Part shown: in pieces, positions 1 through 9,624 of the stretch | Position numbering within the stretch: position 1 is the stretch's first letter | Layout: each line of letters begins with the position of its first letter | Origin: Planctomycetota bacterium | GTDB taxonomy: Bacteria > Planctomycetota > UBA1135 > GCA-002686595 | Assembly (NCBI GenBank): GCA_016714045.1 | Contig: JADJNY010000001.1 | Span: 310,001-374,000 of the forward strand | Direction: 5' to 3' | Length of the DNA: 64,000 bases | Position numbers and translations under genes: made by a program | Notes under the pieces: generated by a model | The model's input: the letters and a program-made list of their open reading frames with translations, nothing else | What the model was told of the DNA's origin: nothing | Databases searched by the model: none

Positions 1-1
1 C

Positions 2-904
2 GCGATCGTCGTCGTCCTCACGGTCTTCATCGCGCGGCGGACGACCGCGCCGATCGTCGCCCTTCGCGAGCAGACGAAGCGCGTCGCCGCCGGCGACCTC
101 ACGGCGCGAGTCACCGTGCAGAGCCGGGACGAGCTCGGCGAGCTCGCGCAGTCGTTCAACGAGATGACCGAGCAGCTCGCGCAGAGCCGAAAGCAGCTGA
201 TCAAGGCCGAGAAGGACGCCGCGTGGCGCGAGATGGCGCGACAGGTCGCGCACGAGATCAAGAACCCGCTGACCCCGATTTCGCTCTCCGCAGCCCTCCT
301 GAAGCGCGCGAAGGACGAGAAGAGCCCGGAGTTCGACTCGATCTTCGAGCGCACGATCCAGCTCGTCACGCGCCAGGTCGAGCACATGCGCAAGATCGCG
401 TCGGATTTCTCGGCGTTCGCCGGCGCGAAGAAGCGCGCGCCGGAGGTCGTCGAGCTCGGCGGCGTGCTCGACGACGTGCTCGCCGAGCACGCGGCGTGGG
501 CCGCGGAGGCGCGCGTCGTCGTCGAGCGCTCCGGCGGCGGCGGGAAGGTCCTCGCGGACGCGAGCGAGCTGCGGCGGCTCCTGATCAACCTCGTCTCGAA
601 CGCGATCGAGGCGATGCCGCAGGGCGGCAAGCTCGACGTACGCCTCGACCGCGTCGTCGAGGACGGCGCGCCCAAGTTGCGCCTCGTCGTGCGCGACACC
701 GGCGTCGGGCTGTCGGACACCGTGCGCGCGCGGCTCTTCGAACCGTACTTCACGACGCGCACGCACGGGACGGGCCTCGGCCTCGCGATCTGCGCGCGCC
801 TCGTCGACGAGATGGGTGGGACGATCGAGCTCGAGAACCTGCCGCCGGAGCAAGGTCCGGGCGCGATCGCGCGGATCACGCTGCCCGAGCATCCGGGTGC
901 GTGA
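2..904 (+). CDS. NtrY-like sensor histidine kinase, 5' end cut by window
   Basis: A membrane sensor kinase that autophosphorylates on His and passes the phosphate to a response regulator. The frame is open from base 2, so the start and sensor part lie outside the window. In order: end of a membrane helix (AIVVVLTVFIA), a HAMP linker, an H box AHEIKNPLTPI with the acceptor His, an N box NLVSNAIEAMP, a G1 box DTGVGL, an F box FEPYFTT and a G2 box GTGLGLAI. The WREMARQVAHEIKNPLTPI arrangement is typical of the NtrY subfamily. No response regulator follows; the next gene is an epimerase, so its partner is probably upstream. The stimulus cannot be told from the visible part. The C-terminal domains are complete. 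Confidence 0.93.
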   Translation, partial: AIVVVLTVFIARRTTAPIVALREQTKRVAAGDLTARVTVQSRDELGELAQSFNEMTEQLAQSRKQLIKAEKDAAWREMARQVAHEIKNPLTPISLSAALLKRAKDEKSPEFDSIFERTIQLVTRQVEHMRKIASDFSAFAGAKKRAPEVVELGGVLDDVLAEHAAWAAEARVVVERSGGGGKVLADASELRRLLINLVSNAIEAMPQGGKLDVRLDRVVEDGAPKLRLVVRDTGVGLSDTVRARLFEPYFTTRTHGTGLGLAICARLVDEMGGTIELENLPPEQGPGAIARITLPEHPGA

Positions 905-1000
905 CGTCGGGCGCGTCGAGCCCGAGGCGAGCGCCGAGTTCCCTTCTTCCGCACGACCTGCGCCGCTTCGTTCTTCCTCGGTCCCGAACGCGAGGGCAAG

Positions 1001-2080
1001 ATGCGCGCGGAGTCCCGCATGCCGCCCCCGACGAATCCCATCGCGCACGCGCTCACCGAGCGCGACTCCGTGTTCGTCACGGGCGCCACGGGCTTCCTCG
1101 GCGCGGCCGTCGTGCAGCGTCTTCGTGCGCGCGGCATCGCCGTGCACGCGCTCGTGCGCTCGGTCGAGGCGGCACGCGAGCTCGCGCAGCAGGGCTGTGT
1201 CCTCCACGCGGGCGACCTGACGGACCGCGGGAGCGTGTTGCGCGCGTGCGCGGCGGCCGCGGTGGACGCGCGCGCGCGCGGCGGCGCGCTCCTCGTGGTG
1301 CACAGCGGCGCTTTGATCAGCTACCAGACGCGCGAGCGCGCCGCGGCGGTGCGCATCAACGTCGAAGGCACGCAGCACGTCCTCGACGCGGCGCGAGCGT
1401 CGCGCGCGGCGCGGCTCCTGTTCGTCAGTTCCGTCGTCGCGGTCGGCGAGTCGAAGGACGGCCGCGCGATCGACGAGACGGCGCCGTTCAACCTGGGGCA
1501 CCTCGGCGTGCATTACACGGACACGAAGCGCGCGGCGGAGGAGCTCGTGCTCGCCGCGACGGACGCGCTCGACGTCGTCGTCGTGAACCCCGGCGCGATC
1601 TTCGGGCCCGCGACGGGCCGGTCGAACACGCTGAAGTTCTTGAAGGGCCTCGCGGACGGACGAGGCCCGATCGCGGCGCCGCCGGGCACGATCAGCGTCG
1701 TCGGGATCGGCGACACGGCCGACGGGACGGTGCTCGCGCTCGAGCGCGGGCGGCGCGGCGAGCGGTACGTGCTCGTCGAGCGCTACCTGCCGACGATCGA
1801 GCTCTTCGCGACCATCGCGGGCGCCGTCGGCGGCCGCGCGGCGCGCTTCGTCGTGCCGCGCTGGTTGCTCGCATGCGCGATCCCGTTCGCGCGCGCGTGG
1901 GATGCGCTGTCCCCGATCGAGCTCGCGCCGCCGCAGGCGTTGAAGATGCTCGGCTGCGAGCTCCGCCTCGATGGGGCGAAAGCGAAGCGGGAGCTCGGCT
2001 GGACGCCCGAGCCGTTCGACGACGTGCTGCGCGCGACGGTGGTGGAGTTGCGAAAACGCGGCGATTTGCCGCCGGGCTGA
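1001..2080 (+). CDS. NAD(P)-dependent epimerase/dehydratase (extended SDR)
   Basis: Extended short-chain dehydrogenase/reductase of about 359 residues. The Rossmann dinucleotide motif TGATGFLG stands near residue 30, and the catalytic Tyr-x3-Lys is seen as YTDTK in VHYTDTKRAAEE. FVSSVVAVGES precedes it at the usual place of the catalytic Ser. Overall it resembles the dihydroflavonol 4-reductase / 3-beta-hydroxysteroid dehydrogenase branch; the substrate (NDP-sugar, sterol-like or other) cannot be read from the sequence. ATG 1001 has a weak purine-rich stretch (agggc) before it; ATG 1019 is an alternative that also keeps the whole fold. The stop codon lies inside the outer arm of the hairpin repeat at 2076-2247. 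Confidence 0.88.
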   Translation: MRAESRMPPPTNPIAHALTERDSVFVTGATGFLGAAVVQRLRARGIAVHALVRSVEAARELAQQGCVLHAGDLTDRGSVLRACAAAAVDARARGGALLVVHSGALISYQTRERAAAVRINVEGTQHVLDAARASRAARLLFVSSVVAVGESKDGRAIDETAPFNLGHLGVHYTDTKRAAEELVLAATDALDVVVVNPGAIFGPATGRSNTLKFLKGLADGRGPIAAPPGTISVVGIGDTADGTVLALERGRRGERYVLVERYLPTIELFATIAGAVGGRAARFVVPRWLLACAIPFARAWDALSPIELAPPQALKMLGCELRLDGAKAKRELGWTPEPFDDVLRATVVELRKRGDLPPG

Positions 2081-2247
2081 GAGTTTGTGAAGAGATCAGG
2101 GACGATCGTCAGGCCCGCCCAGAGGCGCCCCGGCGGCGTTGCGATTCCTCCGAGTCTTGCCGCCGAATACGCGTCGTCATCGCGCCTTGCCGGAGCGCCG
2201 CTGGACGATCCTGCCGGGCATCCCTGATTTCTTCACAGGCTCTGAGC
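2076..2247. repeat. 172-bp imperfect hairpin element (MITE-like) between convergent genes
   Basis: The outer 27 bases (2076-2102) match the reverse complement of 2221-2247 at 23 of 27 positions; the core TGTGAAGAGATCAGGGA differs from its partner at one base. The similarity continues inward (2103-2138 against 2185-2220, about 24 of 36 identical, several mismatches being G:U-compatible), so the whole unit can fold into one long hairpin with its loop near 2146-2176. The left arm covers the stop codon of the epimerase. It holds no gene. It could be a miniature inverted-repeat transposable element, or a large bidirectional terminator for the two genes that converge here. No clear target-site duplication and no second copy were found in the window. 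Confidence 0.6.
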
Positions 2248-2294
2248 GCGGCCTTCGACCAGCGCCACCGGCGGGTTGCCCTGCCGCGCGCGGG

Positions 2295-3443
2295 TCACCG
2301 GATTCCGGGCAACGATGGCGCGTCCGTCCAGGCCTCGTGCTCGACGCGCGCGACGATCTCCGCGGCTTCCGCGTCGAGACCGCGCGCCACGAGCCAGCGC
2401 GCAAGCGCGCCGCGGATGCGCGGCACCTCCGCGGCGCGGGCGCGCGCGGCGATGGGCAGCGTCCGCGCCTCGTCGGAGAGTGCGAGGAGGCGCTCCCAGG
2501 GCTCCGGTCGCGCGGGTGCGAGCTCGAGCGCGGCGCACCATCCGTCGACGGCGCGATCGCGCTCGCCACGGCGCCACGCGAGCTCGGCGCGCGCGAAGGC
2601 CAGCGCGAAGGTCGGCTCGGCGCGCTCGAACGGAGCGAGCAGGGTGGCGGCTCGTTCCAGTCCCGCAGCGTCCGCGACGAGCTCCAGCGCCCACTCCGCG
2701 GCGAGCTCGGGGTCGTTGCGGACGAACGCCCCGGGTTCGTCGGGAGCGTGACCGAGGCGCTCGAGCACGCGCCGGGCGGCGGTCGAACACGAGAAGCCAG
2801 CGAGGGGCGCGCCGTGCATGCGCTCGCGGGCCCAAGGCCGCGTCCCGTTCCACGCCGGGGGCGCGGACGAGCCGATCGCCGCCAGCAGGCGGGCTTTCGC
2901 CGCGTCGGGGTCGCGGTCGAGCTCGTCGTCGCGGAGGACGTGCACGCGCTCCAGGCCCTCGAGCCCGAGCGCCGGTCCGAGCGCGGCGCTCCAGCTCCGC
3001 GCCCACGCGAGACCGGCGAGCGCGAGTTCGCTCTCGCTGCCGCGCCCCGGGATGCGCCCGTTCGGCGCGGATCGGCCGTCGGAAGCGCAGACGATGACGT
3101 GCGCGCTGGGTGCGAGGGAGTGGAGTCGCGGCGCGTGCCGCGCGAGTTCGTAGTGACCGAGCACGAGCAGCTCGAGCCCGCTCGCGAGCGCCGCTTCCCG
3201 TGTCCACAGCGCGTCGAGCAGCGACCCTGTCCACCGCCCTAGCGCGTCCTCGATCCACCGCTGGTCCGGAGCGAACGGGCCGCGCCACGCTCGGTCGCGC
3301 TGCGCCGTCCCGCGCGCGAGCGCGTCGATCGCTCCCGCGGCGTTCCAGGGAAACACCACGCGCACGCGCGGGGTCTTCTCGAGCTCGCGCGCGAGGAGCA
3401 GGAGCGAACTGCCCGGCGCGCCACAGAGGAAGGCGACGCGCAT
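2295..3443 (-). CDS. sulfotransferase-like protein with TPR-like C-terminus
   Basis: A 382-residue protein starting MRVAFLCGAPGSSLLLLAREL, a P-loop-like opening in the style of PAPS-dependent sulfotransferases. VHVLRDDELDRDPDAAKARL resembles the late region of such enzymes that precedes the final helices. The C-terminal half is rich in Ala/Leu/Glu helices (FALAFARAELAWRRGERDRA) and looks like one or more TPR units. Its ATG overlaps the stop of the upstream sulfotransferase gene (3443-4558) in an ATGA junction, so the two are translationally coupled and may share a function. A classical sulfotransferase P-loop (GxxRSGT) is absent, so activity is uncertain. Confidence 0.6.
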   Translation of the reverse strand: MRVAFLCGAPGSSLLLLARELEKTPRVRVVFPWNAAGAIDALARGTAQRDRAWRGPFAPDQRWIEDALGRWTGSLLDALWTREAALASGLELLVLGHYELARHAPRLHSLAPSAHVIVCASDGRSAPNGRIPGRGSESELALAGLAWARSWSAALGPALGLEGLERVHVLRDDELDRDPDAAKARLLAAIGSSAPPAWNGTRPWARERMHGAPLAGFSCSTAARRVLERLGHAPDEPGAFVRNDPELAAEWALELVADAAGLERAATLLAPFERAEPTFALAFARAELAWRRGERDRAVDGWCAALELAPARPEPWERLLALSDEARTLPIAARARAAEVPRIRGALARWLVARGLDAEAAEIVARVEHEAWTDAPSLPGIR

Positions 3444-4558
3444 CACGGTTCCGCCTCCGTCGCCGCGTAGAGCGCGCGTGCGGCCGCGGGGTCGAGTCCG
3501 CGCGCCGCGCACCACGTCGCGAGCGCACCGCGCGTCTCGGCGTCGCGCGCGTCGCGCGCCACGAGCGCGCCGAACGGGCTGTCGGCGCCGTCGGGCCGGG
3601 CGAGGAGCGTGCGCGCGGCGGCGAGCCCGCGCGGATCCCGACCAGCGTCGGTCTCCAAGGCGGCGAGCACGCGCCGTGCGGCGAAGCGCGCGTCGTCGCC
3701 GGCCCCGCGCGCGCGAGCGGCCTCCATCGCCGCGCGCCAGGCGTCCGGTCCGGCGAGGCCGAAAGTAGAAGCGCGCGCCGGGCACGCGCGCGCGTACTCG
3801 TCCTGCGCGGTCGGAGTCGGCGGGTAGCCGAGCTCTTCGAGCTGCGCGCGCGCTTCCGGCACGGCGTCGAACTCGACGAGCTCTCCGTGCGCGAGCGTGT
3901 CGCGCCACGACTTGCCCGGGAGCAGCATCGAGGCGAGGCGCGCGAGGTCCGCGCCCGCGTCGAGGCCGAGGAACGCGAAGAGCGCGGCGAGGACGGGCTC
4001 CCGCTCGTCGAGCAACGCTTCGTAGCGGAGCTCGTGACCGCGAGCACTGCCGAGGCGCGCGAGGTGCGCTCGCCCCGTGCGGACCTGCGCGGCCCATTGC
4101 CGTGCGAGCTCGGCGACGCTCGGCAGTCGGCCCGAGCGCCGCCAGCCGCGGTCGGCGGCGTACGCCTGGAGGGCGGACGCCGCGACGTCGCGACCGTCGC
4201 GCACGATGTGCACGAAGCGCGCGCCGGGGAACAACGCGGCGAGAGCGGGCACGTGCAGTCCGTACGGCGGGTACTTGTCGCCGTAGAGACCACCCGTCTT
4301 GCCCGCGGACGCGAGCTGCGCGTCTCCCAGCGCCGTTGCGAACGCGCGCCCGAGCTCGAGCCCGAACGCGGAGTAGCCTTTCGGCTCGACCGTCGGCGTT
4401 TCGCCGGCCGCGTCGACGACGGCCGCGGCGAGCAGCGCGAGTTCGAGCACGCGCAGCTCGTGGCTGACGAGGAGCCGCGGGTGCTCGGACAGAACGTGCC
4501 GGAGGATGCTCGTCCCCGAGCGCCCGACGCCGAACACGATGCAGGCCGGCGATCCCAT
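3443..4558 (-). CDS. sulfotransferase family protein
   Basis: A 371-residue PAPS-dependent sulfotransferase-family protein. The N-terminal 5'-phosphosulfate loop reads GVGRSGTSILRHVL, and the 3'-phosphate-binding motif reads FVHIVRDGRDVAAS near residue 140; both are hallmarks of the family. Such enzymes move sulfate from PAPS to hydroxyl or amino groups of sugars, lipids or proteins; the acceptor cannot be inferred. The C-terminal 80 residues are Ala-rich helices. It is the first gene of a coupled minus-strand pair (ATGA overlap with 2295-3443). The 176 bp upstream separate it from the divergent repeat-protein gene at 4735 and should hold both promoters, though I can identify no clear promoter there. 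Confidence 0.85.
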   Translation of the reverse strand: MGSPACIVFGVGRSGTSILRHVLSEHPRLLVSHELRVLELALLAAAVVDAAGETPTVEPKGYSAFGLELGRAFATALGDAQLASAGKTGGLYGDKYPPYGLHVPALAALFPGARFVHIVRDGRDVAASALQAYAADRGWRRSGRLPSVAELARQWAAQVRTGRAHLARLGSARGHELRYEALLDEREPVLAALFAFLGLDAGADLARLASMLLPGKSWRDTLAHGELVEFDAVPEARAQLEELGYPPTPTAQDEYARACPARASTFGLAGPDAWRAAMEAARARGAGDDARFAARRVLAALETDAGRDPRGLAAARTLLARPDGADSPFGALVARDARDAETRGALATWCAARGLDPAAARALYAATEAEP

Positions 4559-4734
4559 GGCGGGAGGGTCGCGAGCGGAGCGGCCGGATGCAAGCGCGCG
4601 AGGCGCACGGGCCTCGCAGCGCTCCGCGCGGCCTCGGCGCGCCCGGAGGCGATGTGCGCCGTATCATGCCCCCCGCTCCGATACCCGCTTGTCTCGTCAC
4701 GCCCGCGCCCGAAGCGGCGTAGCACCGCGCACCC

Positions 4735-7700
4735 ATGGCCACATCCCACGCTCCGCGCCGCGGCTCCGCCGCTCGCAACGTCGCCTTCCTCCTCCTCGGG
4801 CTCGGCGTGCTCGTGCTCGTGCTCTGGCGGCTCCTCGCGACGCCGCCCGCGGGGACGGAGAGTGGCGGACCGGCGCCCGTCGTCCAGGAAGCGAACTCGG
4901 GCGCGCGCGCCGAGCTCGCCGTGGACGATCCCGCGCAGGCGGTCTTGGAAGGCGAGCGCGGTGCGGCCGCGCGCGCGAGCTCCGTCCCGATCGGTGTGCG
5001 CCTCTCCGGTCCCGGCCGCCTCGACGGCCGCGTGATCGACCGCACGACGGGCCTCGGCGTCGGCGGGGTGCGCGTCGACCTGCTCCCGACGCCGCCGATG
5101 GCGACCGTGTTCCTCGGCCGCATGCTGCGCATCGCGGGCATGGGCGGCGAGATGTCGAGCCGCGTCAAGCCGATCGCCGTCGCCGAGAGCGGTCCGAATG
5201 GTGCCTTCCACTTCGAGGGCGTGCGCAGCGGCGCGTGGTACGTCGACGCGCGCGGCCCGTACCACGCGCCCGAGGGCGTGCAGCGCGCGCGCGTGCTCGC
5301 GTCGGGCGCGGGCGGACCGCTCGACGTGTTCGTGCTCGGCGGCGGACGCGTGCTCGGCCGCGTGCTGCGGCCCGACGGCACGCCCGCGTTCGGCGCGACC
5401 GTCGAGCTCGTCCCCGGCCCGGGCCAGTTCATCGAGCGCGCGCGCATCGGCGACCTGACCATGATCGAGCAGAAAGCCGACGAGCGTGGGGGCTTCCTCT
5501 TCGAGGGCATCCCGCCCGGCCTCGGCTACGAAGTGACGGCGGCGGGCGCGGGCTTCGCGCTCACGCACGCGATCGACCTCGTCGTGCGCGCCAGCGCGGA
5601 CACGAACGTCGAGCTGCGCACGAAGGAGGGCGGCACGATCACCGGGCGCGTCGTCAGCGCGCCGAAGGGCGAGGACGAGAAGGGGACGCCGCTCGCGGGC
5701 GCGCAACTCGGCGCCGTGCCGCGCGGATTGCGCGACCTGCGCTGCGCGGAGGAGCTCCTCGAGACGACGCACTGCGTGTCCGGCCCCGACGGCCGTTTCA
5801 CGATGACGCACGTCCCGCAGGGCGAGGTCGACCTCGTCGCGATCGCGCCCGGTCACCTGCCGTCGCTCGGCGCGCACGTCGCTGTCGCGGACGGCGCGAA
5901 CTCCGTGTCGCCCGATCTCGTGCTCCACCCCGGCGCGATGGTGAAGGGCCGAGTCGTCGACAAGGACGGAGCTCCGATCCCCGGCGCGCAGGTGCGCTGG
6001 AACATGGTCGACTGGCAGAACTTCGGCTTCGATTTCAGCCTCGCGCCGATGATGGCGCAGGCGGTCAAGGGCTTTTCGTTCCCGACGACGGACGAGGACG
6101 GCCGCTTCGAGGCGGGACCGTTCGCGGGGAAGGCGCCGTTCCGCGTCGACGTGACGAAGCTCGGCTTCCAGGACGGTCGCAAGGACTGGAACCCCGAGAA
6201 GGAAACGGGCGACCTCACGATCACGCTGCACCGCGGCAGCTCCGTGTCCGGCGTCGTCATGGACGGCGAGAAGTCGGAGCCGGTGACGAGCTTCACGATC
6301 ACGACGACGGACCGCGTCGACGTCGAGCAGTCGGCGCCCGGCGGACGCAATCCGTTCAGCGGCGGGACGCTCTTCGAGGACCCCGCGGGCCGCTTCGAGC
6401 TCGCTTCGATCGAGCCGGGCAAGGCGCGCCTCGTCTTCAGCGCGCCCGGCTACCTCGATCAGGTCGTCGACGACGTCGTCGTGACCGAAGGTCAGGCGAC
6501 GAAGGGCTTGATCGTGACGATGACGCCGGGCGGGACGATCCGAGGCGTCGTCGTCGACCAGGACGAGAAACCCGTCGCCGGCGCGCGCGTCGCCGCGTTC
6601 CCGAGCGGGGCGCGCGAGCTCGACAACACGCCCGCCGCCGCGCTGCGCAACGAACGGCGCAACGACCGCCGCGGCCGCCCGCGCATGCCGATGGAGCAGA
6701 TGATGGGCGACATGCCGCCGGGCATGACGAACTACTTCGCGAGCCTCGGGCTGCTCGGCGACAAGGCGGTGATGACCGATTCGAAGGGCCTGTTCGAGCT
6801 CACCGGCGTGAAGCCGGGCGAGGTCAAGGTGCTCGCGTTCCACCGCGACTACGCGTCGGGGAGCGCCCCGGGCCTCGTGCTTGCCGAGAACGCGCCGCTC
6901 GAGGGCGTGAAGGTCGTGATGAACGCCGGCGGCGGGATCCGCGGCAAGGTCGTCGACCGTTTCGGACGCGCGGTGCCGTCGAGCATCGTCGTGGCCCTCT
7001 CGCCGACCGCGATGACGGGCGGCGGCGATCCGTCGGGCGGCGCGCTCTACCAGGGCCAGAGCGCCGCGGACGGCGGGTACGAGATGAAGCACGTGCAGGC
7101 GGGCTCCTACTTCCTCGTCGCGACGCGCGGCGACGAAGCGCTCAACCCCGCGAGCTTCCTCGGCAACTTGAACTTCGACCTCGTCACGGTTCCGCCGGGC
7201 GAGATCGTCGAGTACGACGTCGTCGACAGCTCCGCGGGCGGATGCCGCGTGCACGGCACGCTCACGTGCGACGGCAAACCGGTCGCGCGCGGAACGCTGA
7301 CGGCGATCACGTTCGAGAGCGAGACGATGCTCGGCGTCGAGTTCAAGGCGGCGCAGGTGAAAGAGGGCGGCACGTTCGAGTTCCCCGGGCTCGCGCCGGG
7401 CGAGTATCAGCTCAACCTCGACGGCGCGGGGCGGCAGGTGCGCATGCGGCTCGAGGTGCCGGACGCGCCGGAGCTCGCGATCGACCTGCATTGCCCCGAA
7501 GGCGGGCTCGAGGGCGTCGTGCTCGACGCGTCGGGCGCGACGCCGCTCGCCGAGGTCGACCTCGTGCTGCGCCCGCGGGACGTCGGCGCGAAGCCGAGCG
7601 GCCTGCTCGGCTCGCTGATCGGCGGCGAAGGGACGAGCTACCGCGCGTCGACGGACAAGGACGGGCGCTTCACGTTCGAGCGGCTCGCGGCGGGCGAGTA

Positions 7701-8385
7701 CGACCTCGTCGCGCGCCCGCGCGGCAAGGCGAAGAACGTGCACGGCCCGAGCGACGCGGCGAAGGTCGTGATCGACGAGGACCGTGTGACGCGCGGCACG
7801 ACGGTCAAGCTCCCGGCGGCGCTCGCGATCGCGGGCGTCGTGAAGGACGCGCAGGGGAAGGCCGTCGAAGGCGCGGAGGTCTTCGCGAGCGCGAAGGACG
7901 CCGCGCGCGCCTCGATGGAGCGCGCGACGAGCGACGCGGACGGCCGCTTCGAGCTGCGCGGGCTCGCGCCGGGCGTCTACGAGCTCACCGCGAACAAGGA
8001 CGGCTACGCGCGCACGCAGTCGACGCCGGTCGAGCTCGCGAAGGACTCGGGCAAGCTGAGCGACGTCGAGCTGAAGCTCGAGAAGGGCGTGCTCGTGATC
8101 GCGCGCATCTACGGCGCGGACGGACGTCCGGCGTCGGGCGCGCGCGCGGAGCTCGTCGCGAAGAGCGGCGGGAACGCGGCGCGGACGGCGGACGCGGGGC
8201 GCGTGATCCAGGGGCTGTTCAGCGGCGAAGGATCGAGCGACGCGGAGGGCCGGGTCGAGCTCGGGCGCTTCCTGCCGGGCGAGTACCGCCTGGAGGCGCA
8301 GCGCGGGCTGTCGAAGGGCAGCGTGCCGAACGTGAAGGTGCCGTCGGGCACCGACGAGTACGAGGTGCGCGTCGAGTTGCAGTGA
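4735..8385 (+). CDS. large carboxypeptidase-regulatory-like repeat protein
   Basis: A 1216-residue protein with one N-terminal membrane helix (NVAFLLLGLGVLVLVLWRLL, about residues 13-32) and then roughly ten beta-sandwich repeats. These repeats (CarboxypepD_reg / CnaB-like) are recognised by recurring pairs such as GRVVDKDGAPIPGA with DGRFEAGPF, and GVVVDQDEKPVAGA with KGLFELTGV. The body should lie outside the cytoplasm, anchored by the N-terminal helix. No catalytic residues are visible, so a structural, adhesive or carbohydrate-binding role is more likely than enzymatic. A Met-rich stretch (MPMEQMMGDMPPGM) interrupts one repeat. Planctomycetes often encode such long repeat proteins; their functions are mostly unknown. 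Confidence 0.82.
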   Translation: MATSHAPRRGSAARNVAFLLLGLGVLVLVLWRLLATPPAGTESGGPAPVVQEANSGARAELAVDDPAQAVLEGERGAAARASSVPIGVRLSGPGRLDGRVIDRTTGLGVGGVRVDLLPTPPMATVFLGRMLRIAGMGGEMSSRVKPIAVAESGPNGAFHFEGVRSGAWYVDARGPYHAPEGVQRARVLASGAGGPLDVFVLGGGRVLGRVLRPDGTPAFGATVELVPGPGQFIERARIGDLTMIEQKADERGGFLFEGIPPGLGYEVTAAGAGFALTHAIDLVVRASADTNVELRTKEGGTITGRVVSAPKGEDEKGTPLAGAQLGAVPRGLRDLRCAEELLETTHCVSGPDGRFTMTHVPQGEVDLVAIAPGHLPSLGAHVAVADGANSVSPDLVLHPGAMVKGRVVDKDGAPIPGAQVRWNMVDWQNFGFDFSLAPMMAQAVKGFSFPTTDEDGRFEAGPFAGKAPFRVDVTKLGFQDGRKDWNPEKETGDLTITLHRGSSVSGVVMDGEKSEPVTSFTITTTDRVDVEQSAPGGRNPFSGGTLFEDPAGRFELASIEPGKARLVFSAPGYLDQVVDDVVVTEGQATKGLIVTMTPGGTIRGVVVDQDEKPVAGARVAAFPSGARELDNTPAAALRNERRNDRRGRPRMPMEQMMGDMPPGMTNYFASLGLLGDKAVMTDSKGLFELTGVKPGEVKVLAFHRDYASGSAPGLVLAENAPLEGVKVVMNAGGGIRGKVVDRFGRAVPSSIVVALSPTAMTGGGDPSGGALYQGQSAADGGYEMKHVQAGSYFLVATRGDEALNPASFLGNLNFDLVTVPPGEIVEYDVVDSSAGGCRVHGTLTCDGKPVARGTLTAITFESETMLGVEFKAAQVKEGGTFEFPGLAPGEYQLNLDGAGRQVRMRLEVPDAPELAIDLHCPEGGLEGVVLDASGATPLAEVDLVLRPRDVGAKPSGLLGSLIGGEGTSYRASTDKDGRFTFERLAAGEYDLVARPRGKAKNVHGPSDAAKVVIDEDRVTRGTTVKLPAALAIAGVVKDAQGKAVEGAEVFASAKDAARASMERATSDADGRFELRGLAPGVYELTANKDGYARTQSTPVELAKDSGKLSDVELKLEKGVLVIARIYGADGRPASGARAELVAKSGGNAARTADAGRVIQGLFSGEGSSDAEGRVELGRFLPGEYRLEAQRGLSKGSVPNVKVPSGTDEYEVRVELQ

Positions 8386-8564
8386 GTCGGGCGACGCGGC
8401 CTGAACGTCGCGCAGGGCACGCGGATTCGTGCGCGCACCGAGCGCCCGGCCGCTCCACGCGGGCGCTCCGCCACGGCCGAGGCCTCGACGAACTCCACGC
8501 GCACCGGCTCATGGCTCCGCTCCGGCGGAGGCGCGCGTCCGTTCGCGGAGTATCCTGAAGCGAC

Positions 8565-9599
8565 ATGTTCGCCGCCCTCCTGCTCCAGGTCTCGACGTTG
8601 CTCCACCCGCTCTACCTCGGCGAGGCGCCGCCGGAGCTGCGGTCCGTGCGTCACGTCCTGATCGCGCACCAGGGTGCCGAACACGCGCCGCCCGGGGTCG
8701 CGCGCACGCGCGAGGCCGCGCTGGAACGCGCGAACGGTCTCGTCCCGCGTCTGCGCGCGGGCGCGGACTTCCGCCTCGCCGTCGCCGAGGCTTCCGAAGC
8801 GCCCGATCGCGCGAACCAGGGCGTGCTCGGCTCGTTCGCGAAGGGGATGCTCGCACTCGAGGCGGATGCCTTCCTCTTCTCGGCCGAGGTCGGCGCCGTC
8901 AGCGCGCCGATCGCGCTCCCGGACGGCGTCCACGTGTTCCAGCGCATCGACACGTGGGCCGCGGTGCTCGAACTGCGTATCGAGGGGCCCGAGTCGGACG
9001 TCGAAGCGAAGAAGCGCGTCGACTTCGTCGCGGGCGAGCTCGCGCGCGGCGCCGACTTCGTGCAGATGGTGCGCGAGCACTCGACCGACCGCGCGTGCGC
9101 GGAACGCGGCGGCCAGTTCGCGATCTACGAGCGCGGCGCGCGCGACACGTTGCTCAAGGCTGCGGCGTTCGAACTCGGCGTGGGGGAGACGTCTCCGCCC
9201 ATTCGGTCGCCGCTCGGCTGGCACTTCCTGAGGCGCGTTCCGCTCTCGGCCGTCGACGGGAAGCTGCGTGAGAACAACTGGGCGCGCGTGCGGGCGATCC
9301 TCGTGCAGCACGACAAGTCGCTCGGCGCCGACCCCGCGACGACGCGGACGCAGCTCGCCGCGAAGGAGCTCGTCGACGCGCTCCTCGCCCGTGCGAAGAA
9401 GGGCGAGGACTTCACGCAGCTCGCGCGCGAGACGAACGACGACCGCGGCGGGAAGGAGCGCGGCGGCGAGCTGGGCTGGGTGCACCGCTCCATGCCGGAC
9501 CTCCCGCGCCCGTTCCTCACCGTGTTCGCGATGCGCCCCGGCGACGTGCAGCAGTTCGACAGCACGCTCGGGTTCGTGCTCGTGCAGCGCGTGCAATAG
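8565..9599 (+). CDS. parvulin-type peptidylprolyl isomerase, three-domain
   Basis: A 344-residue PpiC/SurA-like foldase. Three tandem parvulin-like units are visible: one from VRHVLIAH to DGVHVFQRI (about 27-127), one around ADFVQMVREHSTD to SPLGWHFLRRV, and one from VRAILVQHDK to TLGFVLVQRV at the end. Each has the family pattern of an opening strand, a long helix (A..L...L..GADF..), and a closing strand G-hhh-hh-hhh. Parvulins catalyse cis/trans isomerisation before proline, usually on exported proteins. Only a short hydrophobic N-terminus (MFAALLLQVSTLL) is present, so export is possible but the signal is weak. The gene stands alone between two 26-180 bp gaps. Confidence 0.85.
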   Translation: MFAALLLQVSTLLHPLYLGEAPPELRSVRHVLIAHQGAEHAPPGVARTREAALERANGLVPRLRAGADFRLAVAEASEAPDRANQGVLGSFAKGMLALEADAFLFSAEVGAVSAPIALPDGVHVFQRIDTWAAVLELRIEGPESDVEAKKRVDFVAGELARGADFVQMVREHSTDRACAERGGQFAIYERGARDTLLKAAAFELGVGETSPPIRSPLGWHFLRRVPLSAVDGKLRENNWARVRAILVQHDKSLGADPATTRTQLAAKELVDALLARAKKGEDFTQLARETNDDRGGKERGGELGWVHRSMPDLPRPFLTVFAMRPGDVQQFDSTLGFVLVQRVQ

Positions 9600-9624
9600 A
9601 GCGAGCAATCGCCGAGGAACTTCG

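Noticed and set aside
2233..7743. Very long open frame on the minus strand, Arg/Ala-rich (over 1800 codons)
   Set aside because: Shadow of real genes in GC-rich DNA; no start signal, family motif or sensible composition. Several similar frames exist, for example across 52714-58941 and 55467-59339.
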